The notes: a model not told the origin generated them from the letters alone. A stretch of 64,000 bases of DNA from Ornithinibacillus bavariensis (GCF_018333235.1 NZ_BORP01000009.1:1-64000); one strand, 5' to 3'; positions 1-8,181 are shown, numbered from the stretch's first letter. A program made the numbers and translations.

Positions 1-155
1 CATAATTGATCGAGTCAATTACATTCTTAGCTACTAAAAGCACGCTAGCTTTTAGATTATTAATAGAAAAAACAGGGTATGTTTTTTCCTTACATACTGG
101 TTGTTTTGTTCAGTTTTCAAGGAGCAATTATTTCAATGTGTCGTTTTTAGCGACA
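1..155 (-). promoter_or_regulatory. rRNA operon leader (upstream of 16S rRNA)
   Basis: On the minus strand this contains the conserved boxA-like block TTGCTCCTTGAAAACTGAAC (complement of 111-127 and just left), which is typical of Bacillaceae rRNA leaders. Several hairpins follow: arms 139-143/151-155, 77-82/92-97, 34-41/48-55 and 4-9/15-20. A strong promoter lies just upstream at 162-190. The 16S gene should begin shortly past the left edge. The same boxA motif also occurs in 16S-23S spacers, but the adjacent promoter favours the 16S leader. Position after pdaB matches rrnI in Bacillus subtilis. Confidence 0.8.
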
Positions 156-161
156 AGATAT

Positions 162-190
162 AATTTAACATGTCTATCACTAAATGTCAA
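162..190 (-). promoter_or_regulatory. rrn promoter (sigma-A type)
   Basis: The -35 box TTGACA (complement of 185-190) is followed by a 17-nt spacer and TAAATT (complement of 162-167). A/T-rich, UP-element-like sequence lies upstream (191-240). Transcription would run leftward into the rRNA leader. Confidence 0.75.
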
Positions 191-357
191 CATCTTTTTT
201 AAAACTTTTATTTATGTTTTTTTGATGTTTCATAACTGACAACAGAAATTAATATATCATAGCTCCAGAATAAAATCAACGGTCTTTTTAAAAAAAGTCT
301 CTTCTGAAATTTTTGCATTCAAATCAGAGTAACTCTTTCCCGTTGCTAACTAGTAGT

Positions 358-579
358 TCATTCATTTTTTGTTCGTTTTGGTATGTATCGCAGGCATTCT
401 TTATCAGTGGAAACTCTTCGTAATAGCTGAAATAAGGTCTTATATCTATCACGCATAGCATTCTTTACTAAATGATCAATTCGATGATCATCTAAATCAA
501 ATATGATTTCGTCTAACTCTCTTTTAATTAAGTATTCTAATTCTCTTTTCTCCATATCATTAATCATTAAACCTAGCAT
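358..579 (-). CDS. Small conserved-looking hypothetical protein
   Basis: This is a 73-residue acidic/basic helical protein with no membrane segment, signal or recognised motif. It is rich in D/E/R/K, with the segment IFDLDDHRIDHLVK near the middle. The start ATG is preceded by a good ribosome binding site (AGAGGTGAT, 4 nt upstream), which supports real coding. It lies between the rRNA operon promoter and pdaB. I do not recognise the family; small proteins of this kind occur beside pdaB in other Bacillaceae, but that is recollection, not a search. No function is proposed. Confidence 0.6.
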   Translation of the reverse strand: MLGLMINDMEKRELEYLIKRELDEIIFDLDDHRIDHLVKNAMRDRYKTLFQLLRRVSTDKECLRYIPKRTKNE

Positions 580-692
580 AATATCACCTCTAATGAATCA
601 ACTATAAATAGCCAGTAGTCTATATCGTTCACATTTTTGGATAATTTATGCAGGTTCTTCTAACCCCATTAATCAAAAAAAGCTCCACTTGT

Positions 693-720
693 TCATAATT
701 TATCATTCCATTCATAAAAT
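693..720 (+). promoter_or_regulatory. Possible sigma-E-type promoter of pdaB
   Basis: TCATAAT (693-699), 13 nt, then CATAAAAT (713-720) resembles the mother-cell sigma-E consensus. The same -10 octamer occurs upstream of cwlD. It is 37 nt before the pdaB start. Assigned by eye only. Confidence 0.35.
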
Positions 721-756
721 GTAAGGAATGACTTGTCTTAAGTAGGAGGGGGAAAA

Positions 757-1515
757 GTGAATCATTTTTATGTAATTCGTTTCAGCCGCTTAAAAAGGTG
801 GACACTAATTATTGTACTTGCATTTTTCACTGCCGGGTTTCTTTGGTTTGAAAATAATGGCTCTTTATCCATTTTCTCATCGGACAAGCCTGTAGCACTA
901 ACGAAAGGGAATTCTAATGAACCGAATATTTCCCTTACATTTAATATTAGCTGGGGAGAAGAAAAGGTATATGACATTCTTAAGCAACTCGAAAACCATC
1001 AAGTTAAGGCTACTTTTTTTGTGAGCGGGGAATGGGCCGAAAAGCATCCAGATATACTAAAAAAAATAACGGAAGGTAAGCATGAGATTGGAATGCTGGG
1101 CTATCGATATAAGAGCTATCTAGATCAAGAAATTAACCAGGTTCGAAAGGATTTACAATATGCCAAGGCGGTTTTTGGAAAATTAGGCTACAATAACATG
1201 GAATTAGTAAGAGCCCCACACGGTCATTTTAATGATGAAGTTATTGAGCTTGCAGAGGGATTAGGCAATAAAGTGATTCACTGGAATGTAAATCCGAATG
1301 ATTGGCAGAACCCAGGAACACAAATAATTGTGGATCAAGTCATGTCCCAAACTAAAAATGGCGATATTATTTTGTTACATGCGTCAGACTCTGCTAAGCA
1401 AACAGCTGAATCATTGAAAACTATCCTCCCAGGGCTAAAAAATAAAGGGTTTAACTTTGTTACTGTATCCGAACTAATGAATCAAGCACATGCCAAGTCA
1501 AAAATTGTGGATTAA
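757..1515 (+). CDS. pdaB: PdaB-family sporulation polysaccharide deacetylase-like protein
   Basis: The 252-residue protein has an N-terminal membrane anchor (about residues 14-31) and a NodB/CE4-like domain (about 57-240). PdaB is needed for spore stability and is presumed to act on spore peptidoglycan. Translation starts at GTG 757 behind AGGAGGGGG. The family motif usually read as TFDISWG is TFNISWG here, so the position of the first catalytic Asp (residue 63) is Asn. The metal-binding H-x3-H motif is also degenerate (HEIGMLGY), as is common in PdaB. The later motifs RAPHGHFN and LLHASDS are kept. It lies next to kbaA, gerD and the rrn promoter, as in Bacillus subtilis. The function call is by family and synteny; catalytic competence is uncertain. 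Confidence 0.88.
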   Translation: MNHFYVIRFSRLKRWTLIIVLAFFTAGFLWFENNGSLSIFSSDKPVALTKGNSNEPNISLTFNISWGEEKVYDILKQLENHQVKATFFVSGEWAEKHPDILKKITEGKHEIGMLGYRYKSYLDQEINQVRKDLQYAKAVFGKLGYNNMELVRAPHGHFNDEVIELAEGLGNKVIHWNVNPNDWQNPGTQIIVDQVMSQTKNGDIILLHASDSAKQTAESLKTILPGLKNKGFNFVTVSELMNQAHAKSKIVD

Positions 1516-1516
1516 A

Positions 1517-1567
1517 AAAGGATGTCTCAGATAATACTCTTTAATGAGTACAAATGAGACATCCTTT
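1517..1567. terminator. Bidirectional terminator between pdaB and kbaA
   Basis: A 13-bp inverted repeat AAAGGATGTCTCA / TGAGACATCCTTT has a 25-nt loop. It sits exactly between the converging stops of pdaB and kbaA, with A/T runs on both sides. Confidence 0.8.
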
Positions 1568-1571
1568 GCCA

Positions 1572-2195
1572 TTATTTTTTTCCTTTTCTCGGAGTTCCAT
1601 CCGCTTGATTTAAACGGTGCAATACAAGTAACTGATAGGTATTACAAACAAGTAACGTAATAACCATGATAATAGAAAAATCTACACCTATTAAGCCGAT
1701 TCTTAGTGCAGGTACCCATTCAACGACTGTGAACACGACCATGAAAAAGAATGCAGGAATAAAAGCATGCTTTTTCGTTTCTTTTGCTTTTATTTTAGCA
1801 ATCATATACCCGTATAATAAGAGGCCTGCCGCCATTAGAATAAACCAAATAAGAGAAACCTCTCCATCTGACGCCTTATAAGGGAAATAAATTAAATCAA
1901 AGGTGATAAAAGCGATTAATACAAACTGTACGGTCGGCCAAAAAGAGCGAAATATACTTAACCCTAATCGATTAACGTAAAGATAAGCAAAGAAGCCAGT
2001 CTGGCTTACAGCACTATATAATAAACCATGTCCAATAAAAAATAGCATAACACCGATGAGGCCTAAAAAGTTAAAGGGCTGAAGATTATCGGTATAAACA
2101 CCCTCCACATTAACAAAAAAGCTGGTAATAAGCCCAACAAGCCCTCCAATTGCGAGGGTTTTCAAAAACAAGTTAACTACTTTACGACTATTCAA
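1572..2195 (-). CDS. kbaA: KinB-signalling pathway activation protein KbaA
   Basis: This integral membrane protein (about 207 residues, around six hydrophobic segments) has a basic C-terminus (PRKGKK). In Bacillus subtilis KbaA is needed for KinB input into the sporulation phosphorelay. The assignment rests on membrane architecture plus the conserved gerD-kbaA-pdaB neighbourhood. I place the start at TTG 2195 because AGGAGGAT lies 5 nt upstream and the protein then begins NSRKVVNLF. The in-frame ATG at 2243 would add 16 residues across that ribosome binding site. The gene is convergent with pdaB and divergent from gerD. Confidence 0.85.
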   Translation of the reverse strand: MNSRKVVNLFLKTLAIGGLVGLITSFFVNVEGVYTDNLQPFNFLGLIGVMLFFIGHGLLYSAVSQTGFFAYLYVNRLGLSIFRSFWPTVQFVLIAFITFDLIYFPYKASDGEVSLIWFILMAAGLLLYGYMIAKIKAKETKKHAFIPAFFFMVVFTVVEWVPALRIGLIGVDFSIIMVITLLVCNTYQLLVLHRLNQADGTPRKGKK

Positions 2196-2270
2196 TGATA
2201 AATCCTCCTGAATTATAGCTATATCTAAGACGTATTGTAACATGAACCTTATCTTTTTTCCTATCCTATG

Positions 2271-2300
2271 TGCATATTTTTACTCATCTTACTCAAATTA
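2271..2300 (+). promoter_or_regulatory. Possible sigma-G promoter of gerD
   Basis: TGCATA (2271-2276), a 17-nt spacer and CAAATTA (2294-2300) resemble the forespore sigma-G consensus. gerD is known as a sigma-G gene in Bacillus subtilis. The match is by eye. Confidence 0.4.
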
Positions 2301-2325
2301 AAGGATAAGTGGAAGGAGGATTTGT

Positions 2326-2991
2326 ATGCGTCGTGTACAATTCTTGTTAATTTTCAGTATCCTACTCTTAATGATAAGTGCATGTAGTGGCGGTGAAGCA
2401 GCCATTAAAGATACAGACTATGATGCAACAAAAAAAATGGTTGTTGATATACTTCAAACAGAAGATGGTAAGAAGGCTCTGAGAGAAATTTTAGCAGACG
2501 AAAAAATGCAAGAGAAGCTTGTAATCGATTCTTCCACAGTTAAAAGCGCTATTGATGAGACATTAAACTCTGAAAAGAGCAAAGATATGTGGAAAAAGCT
2601 CTTTGAGGATCCTAAATTTGTTGAGACATATTATAAATCCGTGGAAGAAGATCAAAAAAACTTAATGAAAAGTTTAATGAATGACTCCGAGTATCAAAAA
2701 CAGATGATGGATTTATTAAAAAATCCTGAAATGGAAGATCAGGTACTTCAGGTGTTAAAAAGCCAACAGTTTCGTAAGCATCTTGAAGATACGATTCGGC
2801 AAACATTGGAATCTCCATTATTCCTAGCCAAGGTTCAGGAAGCCCTCCTTAAAGCCGTAGAAGAACAAGGTAATCAAAACCAAGGTAACCAGTCAGGTGG
2901 ACAAAGTGGCCAAGGCGGTGGTTCAAGCGGTGGGCCAGGTGGTGGTGGTGGTTCTGGTGACGGCGGTTCCGGTGGTGGTGGCGGTCAATAG
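2326..2991 (+). CDS. gerD: Spore germination lipoprotein GerD
   Basis: GerD is a spore inner-membrane lipoprotein that clusters nutrient-germinant receptors. The 221-residue product has a lipoprotein signal peptide ending in the lipobox ISAC (lipidated Cys20). A charged, helical middle (about 28-180) contains repeated short 'dKNPEM/DPKF'-like helices. The last about 35 residues are almost only Gly, Ser and Gln. A glycine-rich tail is also known in other GerD proteins. Translation starts at ATG behind GGAAGGAGG. Downstream it converges with salA across a shared terminator. Confidence 0.93.
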   Translation: MRRVQFLLIFSILLLMISACSGGEAAIKDTDYDATKKMVVDILQTEDGKKALREILADEKMQEKLVIDSSTVKSAIDETLNSEKSKDMWKKLFEDPKFVETYYKSVEEDQKNLMKSLMNDSEYQKQMMDLLKNPEMEDQVLQVLKSQQFRKHLEDTIRQTLESPLFLAKVQEALLKAVEEQGNQNQGNQSGGQSGQGGGSSGGPGGGGGSGDGGSGGGGGQ

Positions 2992-3020
2992 GCCACACGA
3001 TACCATCCTAGCAACAAATA

Positions 3021-3052
3021 GGGTCAGCTTTCCTTGAAGTGGAAACTGACCC
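3021..3052. terminator. Bidirectional terminator between gerD and salA
   Basis: Inverted repeat GGGTCAGCTTTCC (3021-3033) / GGAAACTGACCC (3041-3052) with one mismatch or bulge lies between the convergent stop codons of gerD and salA. Confidence 0.75.
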
Positions 3053-3059
3053 TACTTTC

Positions 3060-4118
3060 TTATTCTTCTACTTGTGCAATAACTTTTGCCGCCATTTTAT
3101 GATATTCTTTCCCATTTGGGTGATCCTCCTGGTAAACAGATGGAGCAAAAACATCTTCTTCTTCATATGGCTGTTGGATTGGAAGCTGTCCAAGTACCTT
3201 TGTATGTAGCACTTCTGCCAGCTTTTTGCCTCCACCTTGTCCAAAGACATACTCTTTTTCACCGGTTTTTTCACTCTTATAATAGGCCATGTTTTCTACA
3301 ACGCCTAGTATTTCATGTTTTGTTTTTAACGCCATTTGCCCAGCTCTAGCCGCTACAAACGCTGCCGTTGGGTGTGGTGTTGTAACAATGATTTCTTTAC
3401 AAGAAGGTAATAATTCATGAACATCCATTGCAATATCACCGGTTCCAGGTGGCAAGTCTAATAATAGATAATCTAAGTCTCCCCACTCTACTTCTTTAAA
3501 GAAGCTGTTGAGCATCTTACCAAGCATTGGACCACGCCAAATGATTGGTGAATTATCTTCCACAAAGAAGCCCATAGAGATAACTTTAACCCCAAAACGT
3601 TCAACTGGAATAATCTTTTGACCGCGGACGATTGGTCTTTCCTCAATACCCATCATATCTGGAACACTGAAACCATAAATATCTGCATCAATAATTCCAA
3701 CTTTTTTTCCTAATCTCATTAGTGCCATAGCTAGATTTACAGTAACCGTTGACTTTCCTACTCCACCTTTACCACTGGCAATAGCTAGGAAATGCGGTTG
3801 TTTATTTCCGCCCATCAAGGCACGCTCTTTAGCGCTTTCAATTGCAGGCTGGTATTTCTTAATTATCTCATCTGGAAGCTTTTCAAATCGTAGTCCAACT
3901 GTTACAGCACCGTTACGCTTTAAAATACCAACAATTTCTTGTTGTAGCTGCATTTGCTCTGCAGTATTGGTTTTACCTATTGCAATTTTGACACTAACAT
4001 GTTTCTTGTCTTCCTTTATTGTTACCTCTTTAATACCTTCTGTTTCTTCAAGCGTTTTATATAAAAAAGGATCTCTTACAGGATTAAGTAATTGAATAAC
4101 ATCTTCTCTGCTTATCAT
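3060..4118 (-). CDS. salA: Mrp/NBP35-family P-loop ATPase SalA
   Basis: The 352-residue protein has an N-terminal MIP18/DUF59-type domain (about 5-90) and a deviant Walker A ATPase (GKGGVGKST, residues 116-124). The later motifs IIDADIYG and LLLDLPPGTGD are present. Mrp proteins act in Fe-S cluster handling; in Bacillus subtilis SalA represses scoC and so derepresses exoproteases. The C-terminal CxxC pair of classical Fe-S carrier Mrp proteins is not seen, as in SalA. The start is set at ATG 4118 because AGGAAGGTG sits 6 nt upstream; the GTG at 4127 is inside that site. It lies between cwlD and gerD, as in Bacillus. Confidence 0.9.
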   Translation of the reverse strand: MISREDVIQLLNPVRDPFLYKTLEETEGIKEVTIKEDKKHVSVKIAIGKTNTAEQMQLQQEIVGILKRNGAVTVGLRFEKLPDEIIKKYQPAIESAKERALMGGNKQPHFLAIASGKGGVGKSTVTVNLAMALMRLGKKVGIIDADIYGFSVPDMMGIEERPIVRGQKIIPVERFGVKVISMGFFVEDNSPIIWRGPMLGKMLNSFFKEVEWGDLDYLLLDLPPGTGDIAMDVHELLPSCKEIIVTTPHPTAAFVAARAGQMALKTKHEILGVVENMAYYKSEKTGEKEYVFGQGGGKKLAEVLHTKVLGQLPIQQPYEEEDVFAPSVYQEDHPNGKEYHKMAAKVIAQVEE

Positions 4119-4227
4119 CTTTTTCACCTTCCTATGGCATTGGATACGTAATAGTTGTCCAAGGCTAGTATATCATAAATCACTAAAAATCTAAGTGATA
4201 TGATTCATGGAAGATGAACCATTCAAC

Positions 4228-4953
4228 CTATTCTGTTTTTTCTTCCTCTGGTTCTTCTGTCACATAGCGGAGGATTCCTTCATAAATACTTGCTGCCATT
4301 TGCTTTTGATAATTTTCATCCTTCAACAGCTCTCTTTCCTCCACATTTGATAGAAATCCTATTTCTACTAGCGCCCCGGGTATCTCTGCATTCTTTAAAA
4401 GATATAAGTTATTAATTGCTAATGCACTTCTATTTGTATTTTCCATATTACGAGTAATCTCGGCTTGAATCATTTTTGCTAAATGCTTACCTTCATCTGA
4501 TTTAGGAAAATAAAATGTTTGTGCCCCACGCCATTTTGTCGATGGTATTGCATTCAAGTGAATCGTTACAAAAAAATCCGCTTCCTTTGAATTGATAAAT
4601 TCCATCCTATTACGAATATCCTCTGATTTCCGCCTAGAGATCCCCTTAGTACTCTCATCTGCCAAGTCTGTATCCGTCTCTCTTGTTAGGTACACCGTTG
4701 CACCTGCTTGTTGTAAATATTCCTTAATTTTTATTGAAACAGCTAACGCAATATCTTTTTCAACTGTCTTATCACTACCAACCGCCCCTCCATCCGGTCC
4801 CCCATGACCAGGATCTAGAACAATAATTTTCTCCGACAATGGTAACGAAAATCCTACCGTTTGAACAGAAGCTTCCTCAAGTGGAAGTTTAATAAGCATA
4901 ATTAACAAAACAAAACCTACTACCCATAGTGCAAATTTTATAAACCCCTTCAT
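4228..4953 (-). CDS. cwlD: N-acetylmuramoyl-L-alanine amidase CwlD
   Basis: This is an Amidase_3 zinc amidase. In Bacillus it works with PdaA to make muramic-delta-lactam in spore cortex, which germination lytic enzymes recognise. The 241-residue protein has a signal/anchor segment (about 5-22). Zinc ligands are His50 (in VLDPGHGG), Glu65 and His132 (in TIHLNA), and the catalytic Glu197 is in LVEIGFLSN. It ends in an acidic tail. Translation starts at ATG 4953 behind AAAGGGG. A sigma-E-like promoter lies upstream. Confidence 0.93.
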   Translation of the reverse strand: MKGFIKFALWVVGFVLLIMLIKLPLEEASVQTVGFSLPLSEKIIVLDPGHGGPDGGAVGSDKTVEKDIALAVSIKIKEYLQQAGATVYLTRETDTDLADESTKGISRRKSEDIRNRMEFINSKEADFFVTIHLNAIPSTKWRGAQTFYFPKSDEGKHLAKMIQAEITRNMENTNRSALAINNLYLLKNAEIPGALVEIGFLSNVEERELLKDENYQKQMAASIYEGILRYVTEEPEEEKTE

Positions 4954-4983
4954 CGCATACGCCCCTTTACTTGTCCTCTCCCT

Positions 4984-5012
4984 ATTTTATGGGACAAGTG
5001 TACGGTTTATGC
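4984..5012 (-). promoter_or_regulatory. Possible sigma-E promoter of cwlD
   Basis: On the minus strand GCATAAA (5006-5012) is followed by 14 nt and CATAAAAT (4984-4991). Its -10 octamer is identical to the one upstream of pdaB. Confidence 0.4.
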
Positions 5013-5032
5013 TTGAATAAAGCGTTAAAAAA

Positions 5033-5059
5033 GAGAGTAGTATTTACATATCTACTCTC
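5033..5059 (-). terminator. Intrinsic terminator after the adaptor/Yip1 pair
   Basis: On the minus strand, GAGAGTAG (complement of 5052-5059), an 11-nt loop and CTACTCTC (complement of 5033-5040) are followed by TTTTTT. The stem is perfect over 8 bp. It closes the two-gene unit 6985-5067. Confidence 0.9.
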
Positions 5060-5066
5060 AACAAAA

Positions 5067-6299
5067 TCATCGCACTAACATCCCTATGAGCATATATTTC
5101 TTCCAATCTTTAAATTCTCCTACCTCTTTCCAAGGTGTTTGTTGAAGTTTTAATGGGGTGATAAATGGCATACTCTCGTAGGATGATGGCAATGTTTCAG
5201 TTGATAGAACATTACCCACAGCCAGTCCACTAATGACCTCCAGTTCCTTACCCATTTGGATACCAGTTTGAATGTTTACCTTTTCCACTATTCCTTTTTC
5301 ATTTAATCGCCAGACTTCATTTTGTTGAACAATTCCTTTATCAATCGTCGGGGTATTAAGCGCCTCTTTTACTGTGATTGTTAGCTTTGTATGATAGCCT
5401 GGATTTATACTGTCCAATGTCTCTTCTTCATTGAAGGTGATCTCAAAAGGGTACATACTTTTGGTATCGATACTTACCTCCTGTGGCGCCTCACTGACAC
5501 TCGTTACCGTTCCTTGTAGGGCTTGTCCACTTTCTAAGAGGGAAATCTTAACTTTCTGTCCCTCTTCGACCTTTACACGGTCTCTTTCATTTACTTCCCC
5601 ACTTACCTGTAGTTCCGTACTTTCAATAACCATAATAGGATCATTCAACGAAGGGTTAATTTCTTTTACCTTTCCATGAATTGGACTTGCGATAGTTACC
5701 GTGTCCCCGCCATCCTGTAAATCTTTAAGCCGTTCCTCTACAGCTTTTTTCTGTTCATTCTTAGCGGCCAATTCCTGTTCCTTTTGGATGAGAAATTGTT
5801 CCTTCATTACTTCTAATTCAATAGGATCCGGTTGTGTAATAACAACGGTTGTATTATCTGTTTCCTTGTCATTCATAACAGGAACAGATGGTTTGGGGAT
5901 CTGGTAGGCAACCATTTCAGCTATTGCATCCTCAATTGCTGAGACTTCACCTTCTATTTTAGACAACTCATACGTAAGTAAAGCTTCTGTTTCTTCATAA
6001 TCACGTATACGGTATGCGAACAATGGGTCACCTTTTGCAACTTCACTACCCTCTTCAACTAAAAACGTATCAAAGCTGCCAATACTTTTGTCAAAATAGA
6101 CATAGTCTTCTCTTGAATAAGTGACCACACCTTTTGCTTCTACGGTCTCATACAAATTAGTTTGGTAAACCTTGTTCCAATCCGATACATAAACACTTCG
6201 CATTACTTTTCCATCATCATCTACACTTACAAGAACTAAGTTGACAATAATAAATACTAGTACCATCAAGCGTATAATTAATTTTTGATTTCTTCGCAT
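5067..6299 (-). CDS. HlyD/RND-type periplasmic-adaptor-like protein, orphan
   Basis: This is a membrane-fusion/adaptor-like protein of about 410 residues. It has one N-terminal transmembrane anchor (about 8-26), a first barrel/lipoyl half (about 50-100, with GSFDTFLVEEGSEVAKGDPLF) and a coiled-coil region rich in Glu, Lys and Gln (about 105-200). A second lipoyl half (ASPIHGKVKEIN) and a C-terminal beta-barrel region follow. The fold resembles YknX/MacA adaptors, which join ABC exporters. No ATPase or permease lies next to it, only the upstream Yip1-like gene. The start is ATG 6299, overlapping the upstream stop by 1 nt (TAATG) with AGGTGG 8 nt before; the GTG at 6311 is less likely. Substrate unknown. 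Confidence 0.75.
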   Translation of the reverse strand: MRRNQKLIIRLMVLVFIIVNLVLVSVDDDGKVMRSVYVSDWNKVYQTNLYETVEAKGVVTYSREDYVYFDKSIGSFDTFLVEEGSEVAKGDPLFAYRIRDYEETEALLTYELSKIEGEVSAIEDAIAEMVAYQIPKPSVPVMNDKETDNTTVVITQPDPIELEVMKEQFLIQKEQELAAKNEQKKAVEERLKDLQDGGDTVTIASPIHGKVKEINPSLNDPIMVIESTELQVSGEVNERDRVKVEEGQKVKISLLESGQALQGTVTSVSEAPQEVSIDTKSMYPFEITFNEEETLDSINPGYHTKLTITVKEALNTPTIDKGIVQQNEVWRLNEKGIVEKVNIQTGIQMGKELEVISGLAVGNVLSTETLPSSYESMPFITPLKLQQTPWKEVGEFKDWKKYMLIGMLVR

Positions 6300-6985
6300 T
6301 AGCCAAACCACCTATTAATGATAAGAATGTCTGTAAATGCTAGTACAGCTGTTACGGTCCAAATTGCTATATGAAATAAGATTACTAAACTATAAATCCA
6401 TCCCTTATGTATTCCGGAAAGTCTAGTTAATAGCTTTACCTGAAAAACCATTATCCAAATCTGAAAGAGAGTAATAGAACCAAAAAAATAAATAATAAAG
6501 TTTTGGTCTGTTACGTAGGAAGCAATAATGCCGAACGAAAATGGGGATACAAACCAATCTAATCCGATCAAAATATGGATCGGTATCCATACAATTCTTT
6601 CTAAGAGCAGGACGAAGAGCACAACAACCTGCATGACGAGTAATTTTTTAAAAGGAATTTTTGTGACGGTATAGAATATTAATGGTGGAATAAATAAGAT
6701 AAATAAAACAAAGGAGACAGCGTATAGTACTCGTCCAAATACAAACCACAGCTTTCGCAATTCAAATTCAGCTGGATTAACAAGCGACACACTAGATGAT
6801 ATAGGAGATGTACCAATGCCAAACGCTCCCATCACAGCATAAACGATTATGCCAAAAAGGCTTAAGATGAAGATTGTTCTCCAAGGAATTTTTACAACTT
6901 CTGCTTTTCCAATTCGAAAAATATGGTCATCAACAGCAAACAATAGTTTAAATAATTGTATTGTATATGTCATGACTTCACCCAT
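6299..6985 (-). CDS. Yip1-like multi-pass membrane protein
   Basis: The 228-residue protein has about five transmembrane helices in a Yip1-domain-like layout: a cytosolic N-terminus with EVVKIPWRTIFI leading into helix 1, a long extracytoplasmic Ser/Pro-containing stretch (about 58-75), then four more helices. It is translationally coupled to the downstream adaptor gene. Bacterial Yip1 proteins have no settled function. The pairing suggests that the two proteins form one envelope complex, which is inference. Two starts are possible: ATG 6985 (AAGGG only 3 nt away) or ATG 6973 (GGTGAAG). Confidence 0.65.
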   Translation of the reverse strand: MGEVMTYTIQLFKLLFAVDDHIFRIGKAEVVKIPWRTIFILSLFGIIVYAVMGAFGIGTSPISSSVSLVNPAEFELRKLWFVFGRVLYAVSFVLFILFIPPLIFYTVTKIPFKKLLVMQVVVLFVLLLERIVWIPIHILIGLDWFVSPFSFGIIASYVTDQNFIIYFFGSITLFQIWIMVFQVKLLTRLSGIHKGWIYSLVILFHIAIWTVTAVLAFTDILIINRWFG

Positions 6986-7097
6986 TTCCCTTAAATTTTA
7001 TAGGGACCATTTTTTCCATTTTAACCCACGGTCGAACAAATATCTATTATTTTCAATCTATTCGGAATAATATTGGTAATTTCGACATGAAAATGCC

Positions 7098-7134
7098 AGA
7101 AACCGCATTCTATTCGACATAAAATGCGGTTTCT
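7098..7134. terminator. Perfect 12-bp hairpin, probable terminator
   Basis: AGAAACCGCATT (7098-7109) pairs with AATGCGGTTTCT (7123-7134) across a 13-nt loop. It follows the stop of the small gene at 7142-7366. Only a weak T-run follows on the minus strand, so termination may be partial. Confidence 0.6.
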
Positions 7135-7141
7135 GACACAT

Positions 7142-7366
7142 TTAGTTTGCGTCTGTAGTTAGCTGTTTAAGTGGTTCTGACTTTACTTGCCGTTTATCTG
7201 TCATCTTAGCAACCTGCCAGCCTACACCAGCATTAACGATTCCCATTAATCCAAACAATAAGTAGTCTCCAATCGGCTCTGGAAGTATTAAGTCAACAAT
7301 CAACCAGCCGCCAGCCGTCGTGCCTCCAACAAGTGCGCCAATTATTGGCTTACGATAACGATTCAT
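7142..7366 (-). CDS. Small membrane protein, unknown function
   Basis: The 74-residue protein has two hydrophobic segments (about 7-27 and 34-53) split by a short PEPIGD turn, and a charged cytosolic-type tail rich in Lys and Thr. The glycine-rich helix GALVGGTTAGG resembles a small-phage-holin-like or glycine-zipper helix, but I do not recognise a family. The start is set at ATG 7366, 6 nt after AAAGGCGGTG; GTG 7375 lies inside that site. No neighbour is on the same unit: upstream is a 263-nt gap. Confidence 0.5.
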   Translation of the reverse strand: MNRYRKPIIGALVGGTTAGGWLIVDLILPEPIGDYLLFGLMGIVNAGVGWQVAKMTDKRQVKSEPLKQLTTDAN

Positions 7367-7629
7367 TAATTGCACCGCCTTTAATTAATTGATCGTAATT
7401 AACTATGAAGATTATAGGGGAAAAGATAATATTCTACGTGTGTACTCAATTTTTATCTTTTATAGAATTCTATGCAGTTTACGCTATATTAATAACTAAA
7501 GGATTTTCTTCCGTATAAAAGATAAATGATTACCTTACTAACAGCACTAAATCTACAAACCCCATTCTCTTCTAGGTAATGCTCTTAAAATATCACTTTA
7601 AGGCGTAGTATTCATACTTAATTTTAATA

Positions 7630-8181
7630 TTATGTTCGGTATTTCCCGTAATGATCGACAGCGAAGCTAAACAATACTTTCATCAAAAACAGTAACCCCA
7701 CGATTAACATATATGGCGTTATTCCTGGTAGCATTGGCATGACCCCAAAACCAACAGACACAAGTAAGCCAGCTACAAATAATTGTACACGCTTCCCAAT
7801 AAGGGCGTTTACTATAAACGCCCCAATTATCGTATATGCCCATACTCCTAAGGAATAAACAATATTGGTATGGAGAAGAAGGGCAATAAGCACGATATGG
7901 ACGTGGATGGCGAGGAATACGATTCGATTTTTTTTCCTCGCTGCATAGAAATTACTAGTTGATGCTGTAAAATTCGCAATAACACCAGCAAAAACATCGA
8001 AAATCAATAATAATGCTAGAACACTGCGCCACATTGGCAAATCGGAAACCATTTCAGGGAATCGGTAATATAACGCAGCGGTCAGTATACCACCGAAAAG
8101 CAATATTGTTAAAACGGATGGAACAGACTGTTTTTCACCAAACACATCCTGCAAGAAAGAAGGAATCCGAAACTGTCTCAT
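7630..8181 (-). CDS. Multi-pass membrane protein, TetR-linked
   Basis: The 183-residue protein has about five to six hydrophobic segments after a short cytosolic start that includes a Phe/Arg amphipathic stretch. Conserved-looking polar residues inside the membrane (FDVFAGVIANFT, IHVHIVLIALLLHTN) suggest a small integral enzyme or transporter-like fold. I do not recognise the family. Translation starts at ATG behind GGAGTGGCG. It is divergent from the TetR gene at 8361 with a 179-nt shared intergenic region, a layout in which the regulator often controls its neighbour. Confidence 0.6.
   Translation of the reverse strand: MRQFRIPSFLQDVFGEKQSVPSVLTILLFGGILTAALYYRFPEMVSDLPMWRSVLALLLIFDVFAGVIANFTASTSNFYAARKKNRIVFLAIHVHIVLIALLLHTNIVYSLGVWAYTIIGAFIVNALIGKRVQLFVAGLLVSVGFGVMPMLPGITPYMLIVGLLFLMKVLFSFAVDHYGKYRT

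Noticed and set aside
6-239. 77-codon plus-strand frame at the left edge
   Set aside because: It is antisense to the rRNA leader, whose boxA, hairpins and promoter explain the sequence.
2880-2991. Glycine-rich tract at the gerD 3' end as a tandem repeat or slippage artefact
   Set aside because: Glycine-rich tails are usual in GerD proteins and the frame stays open to a normal stop, so it was kept as coding.
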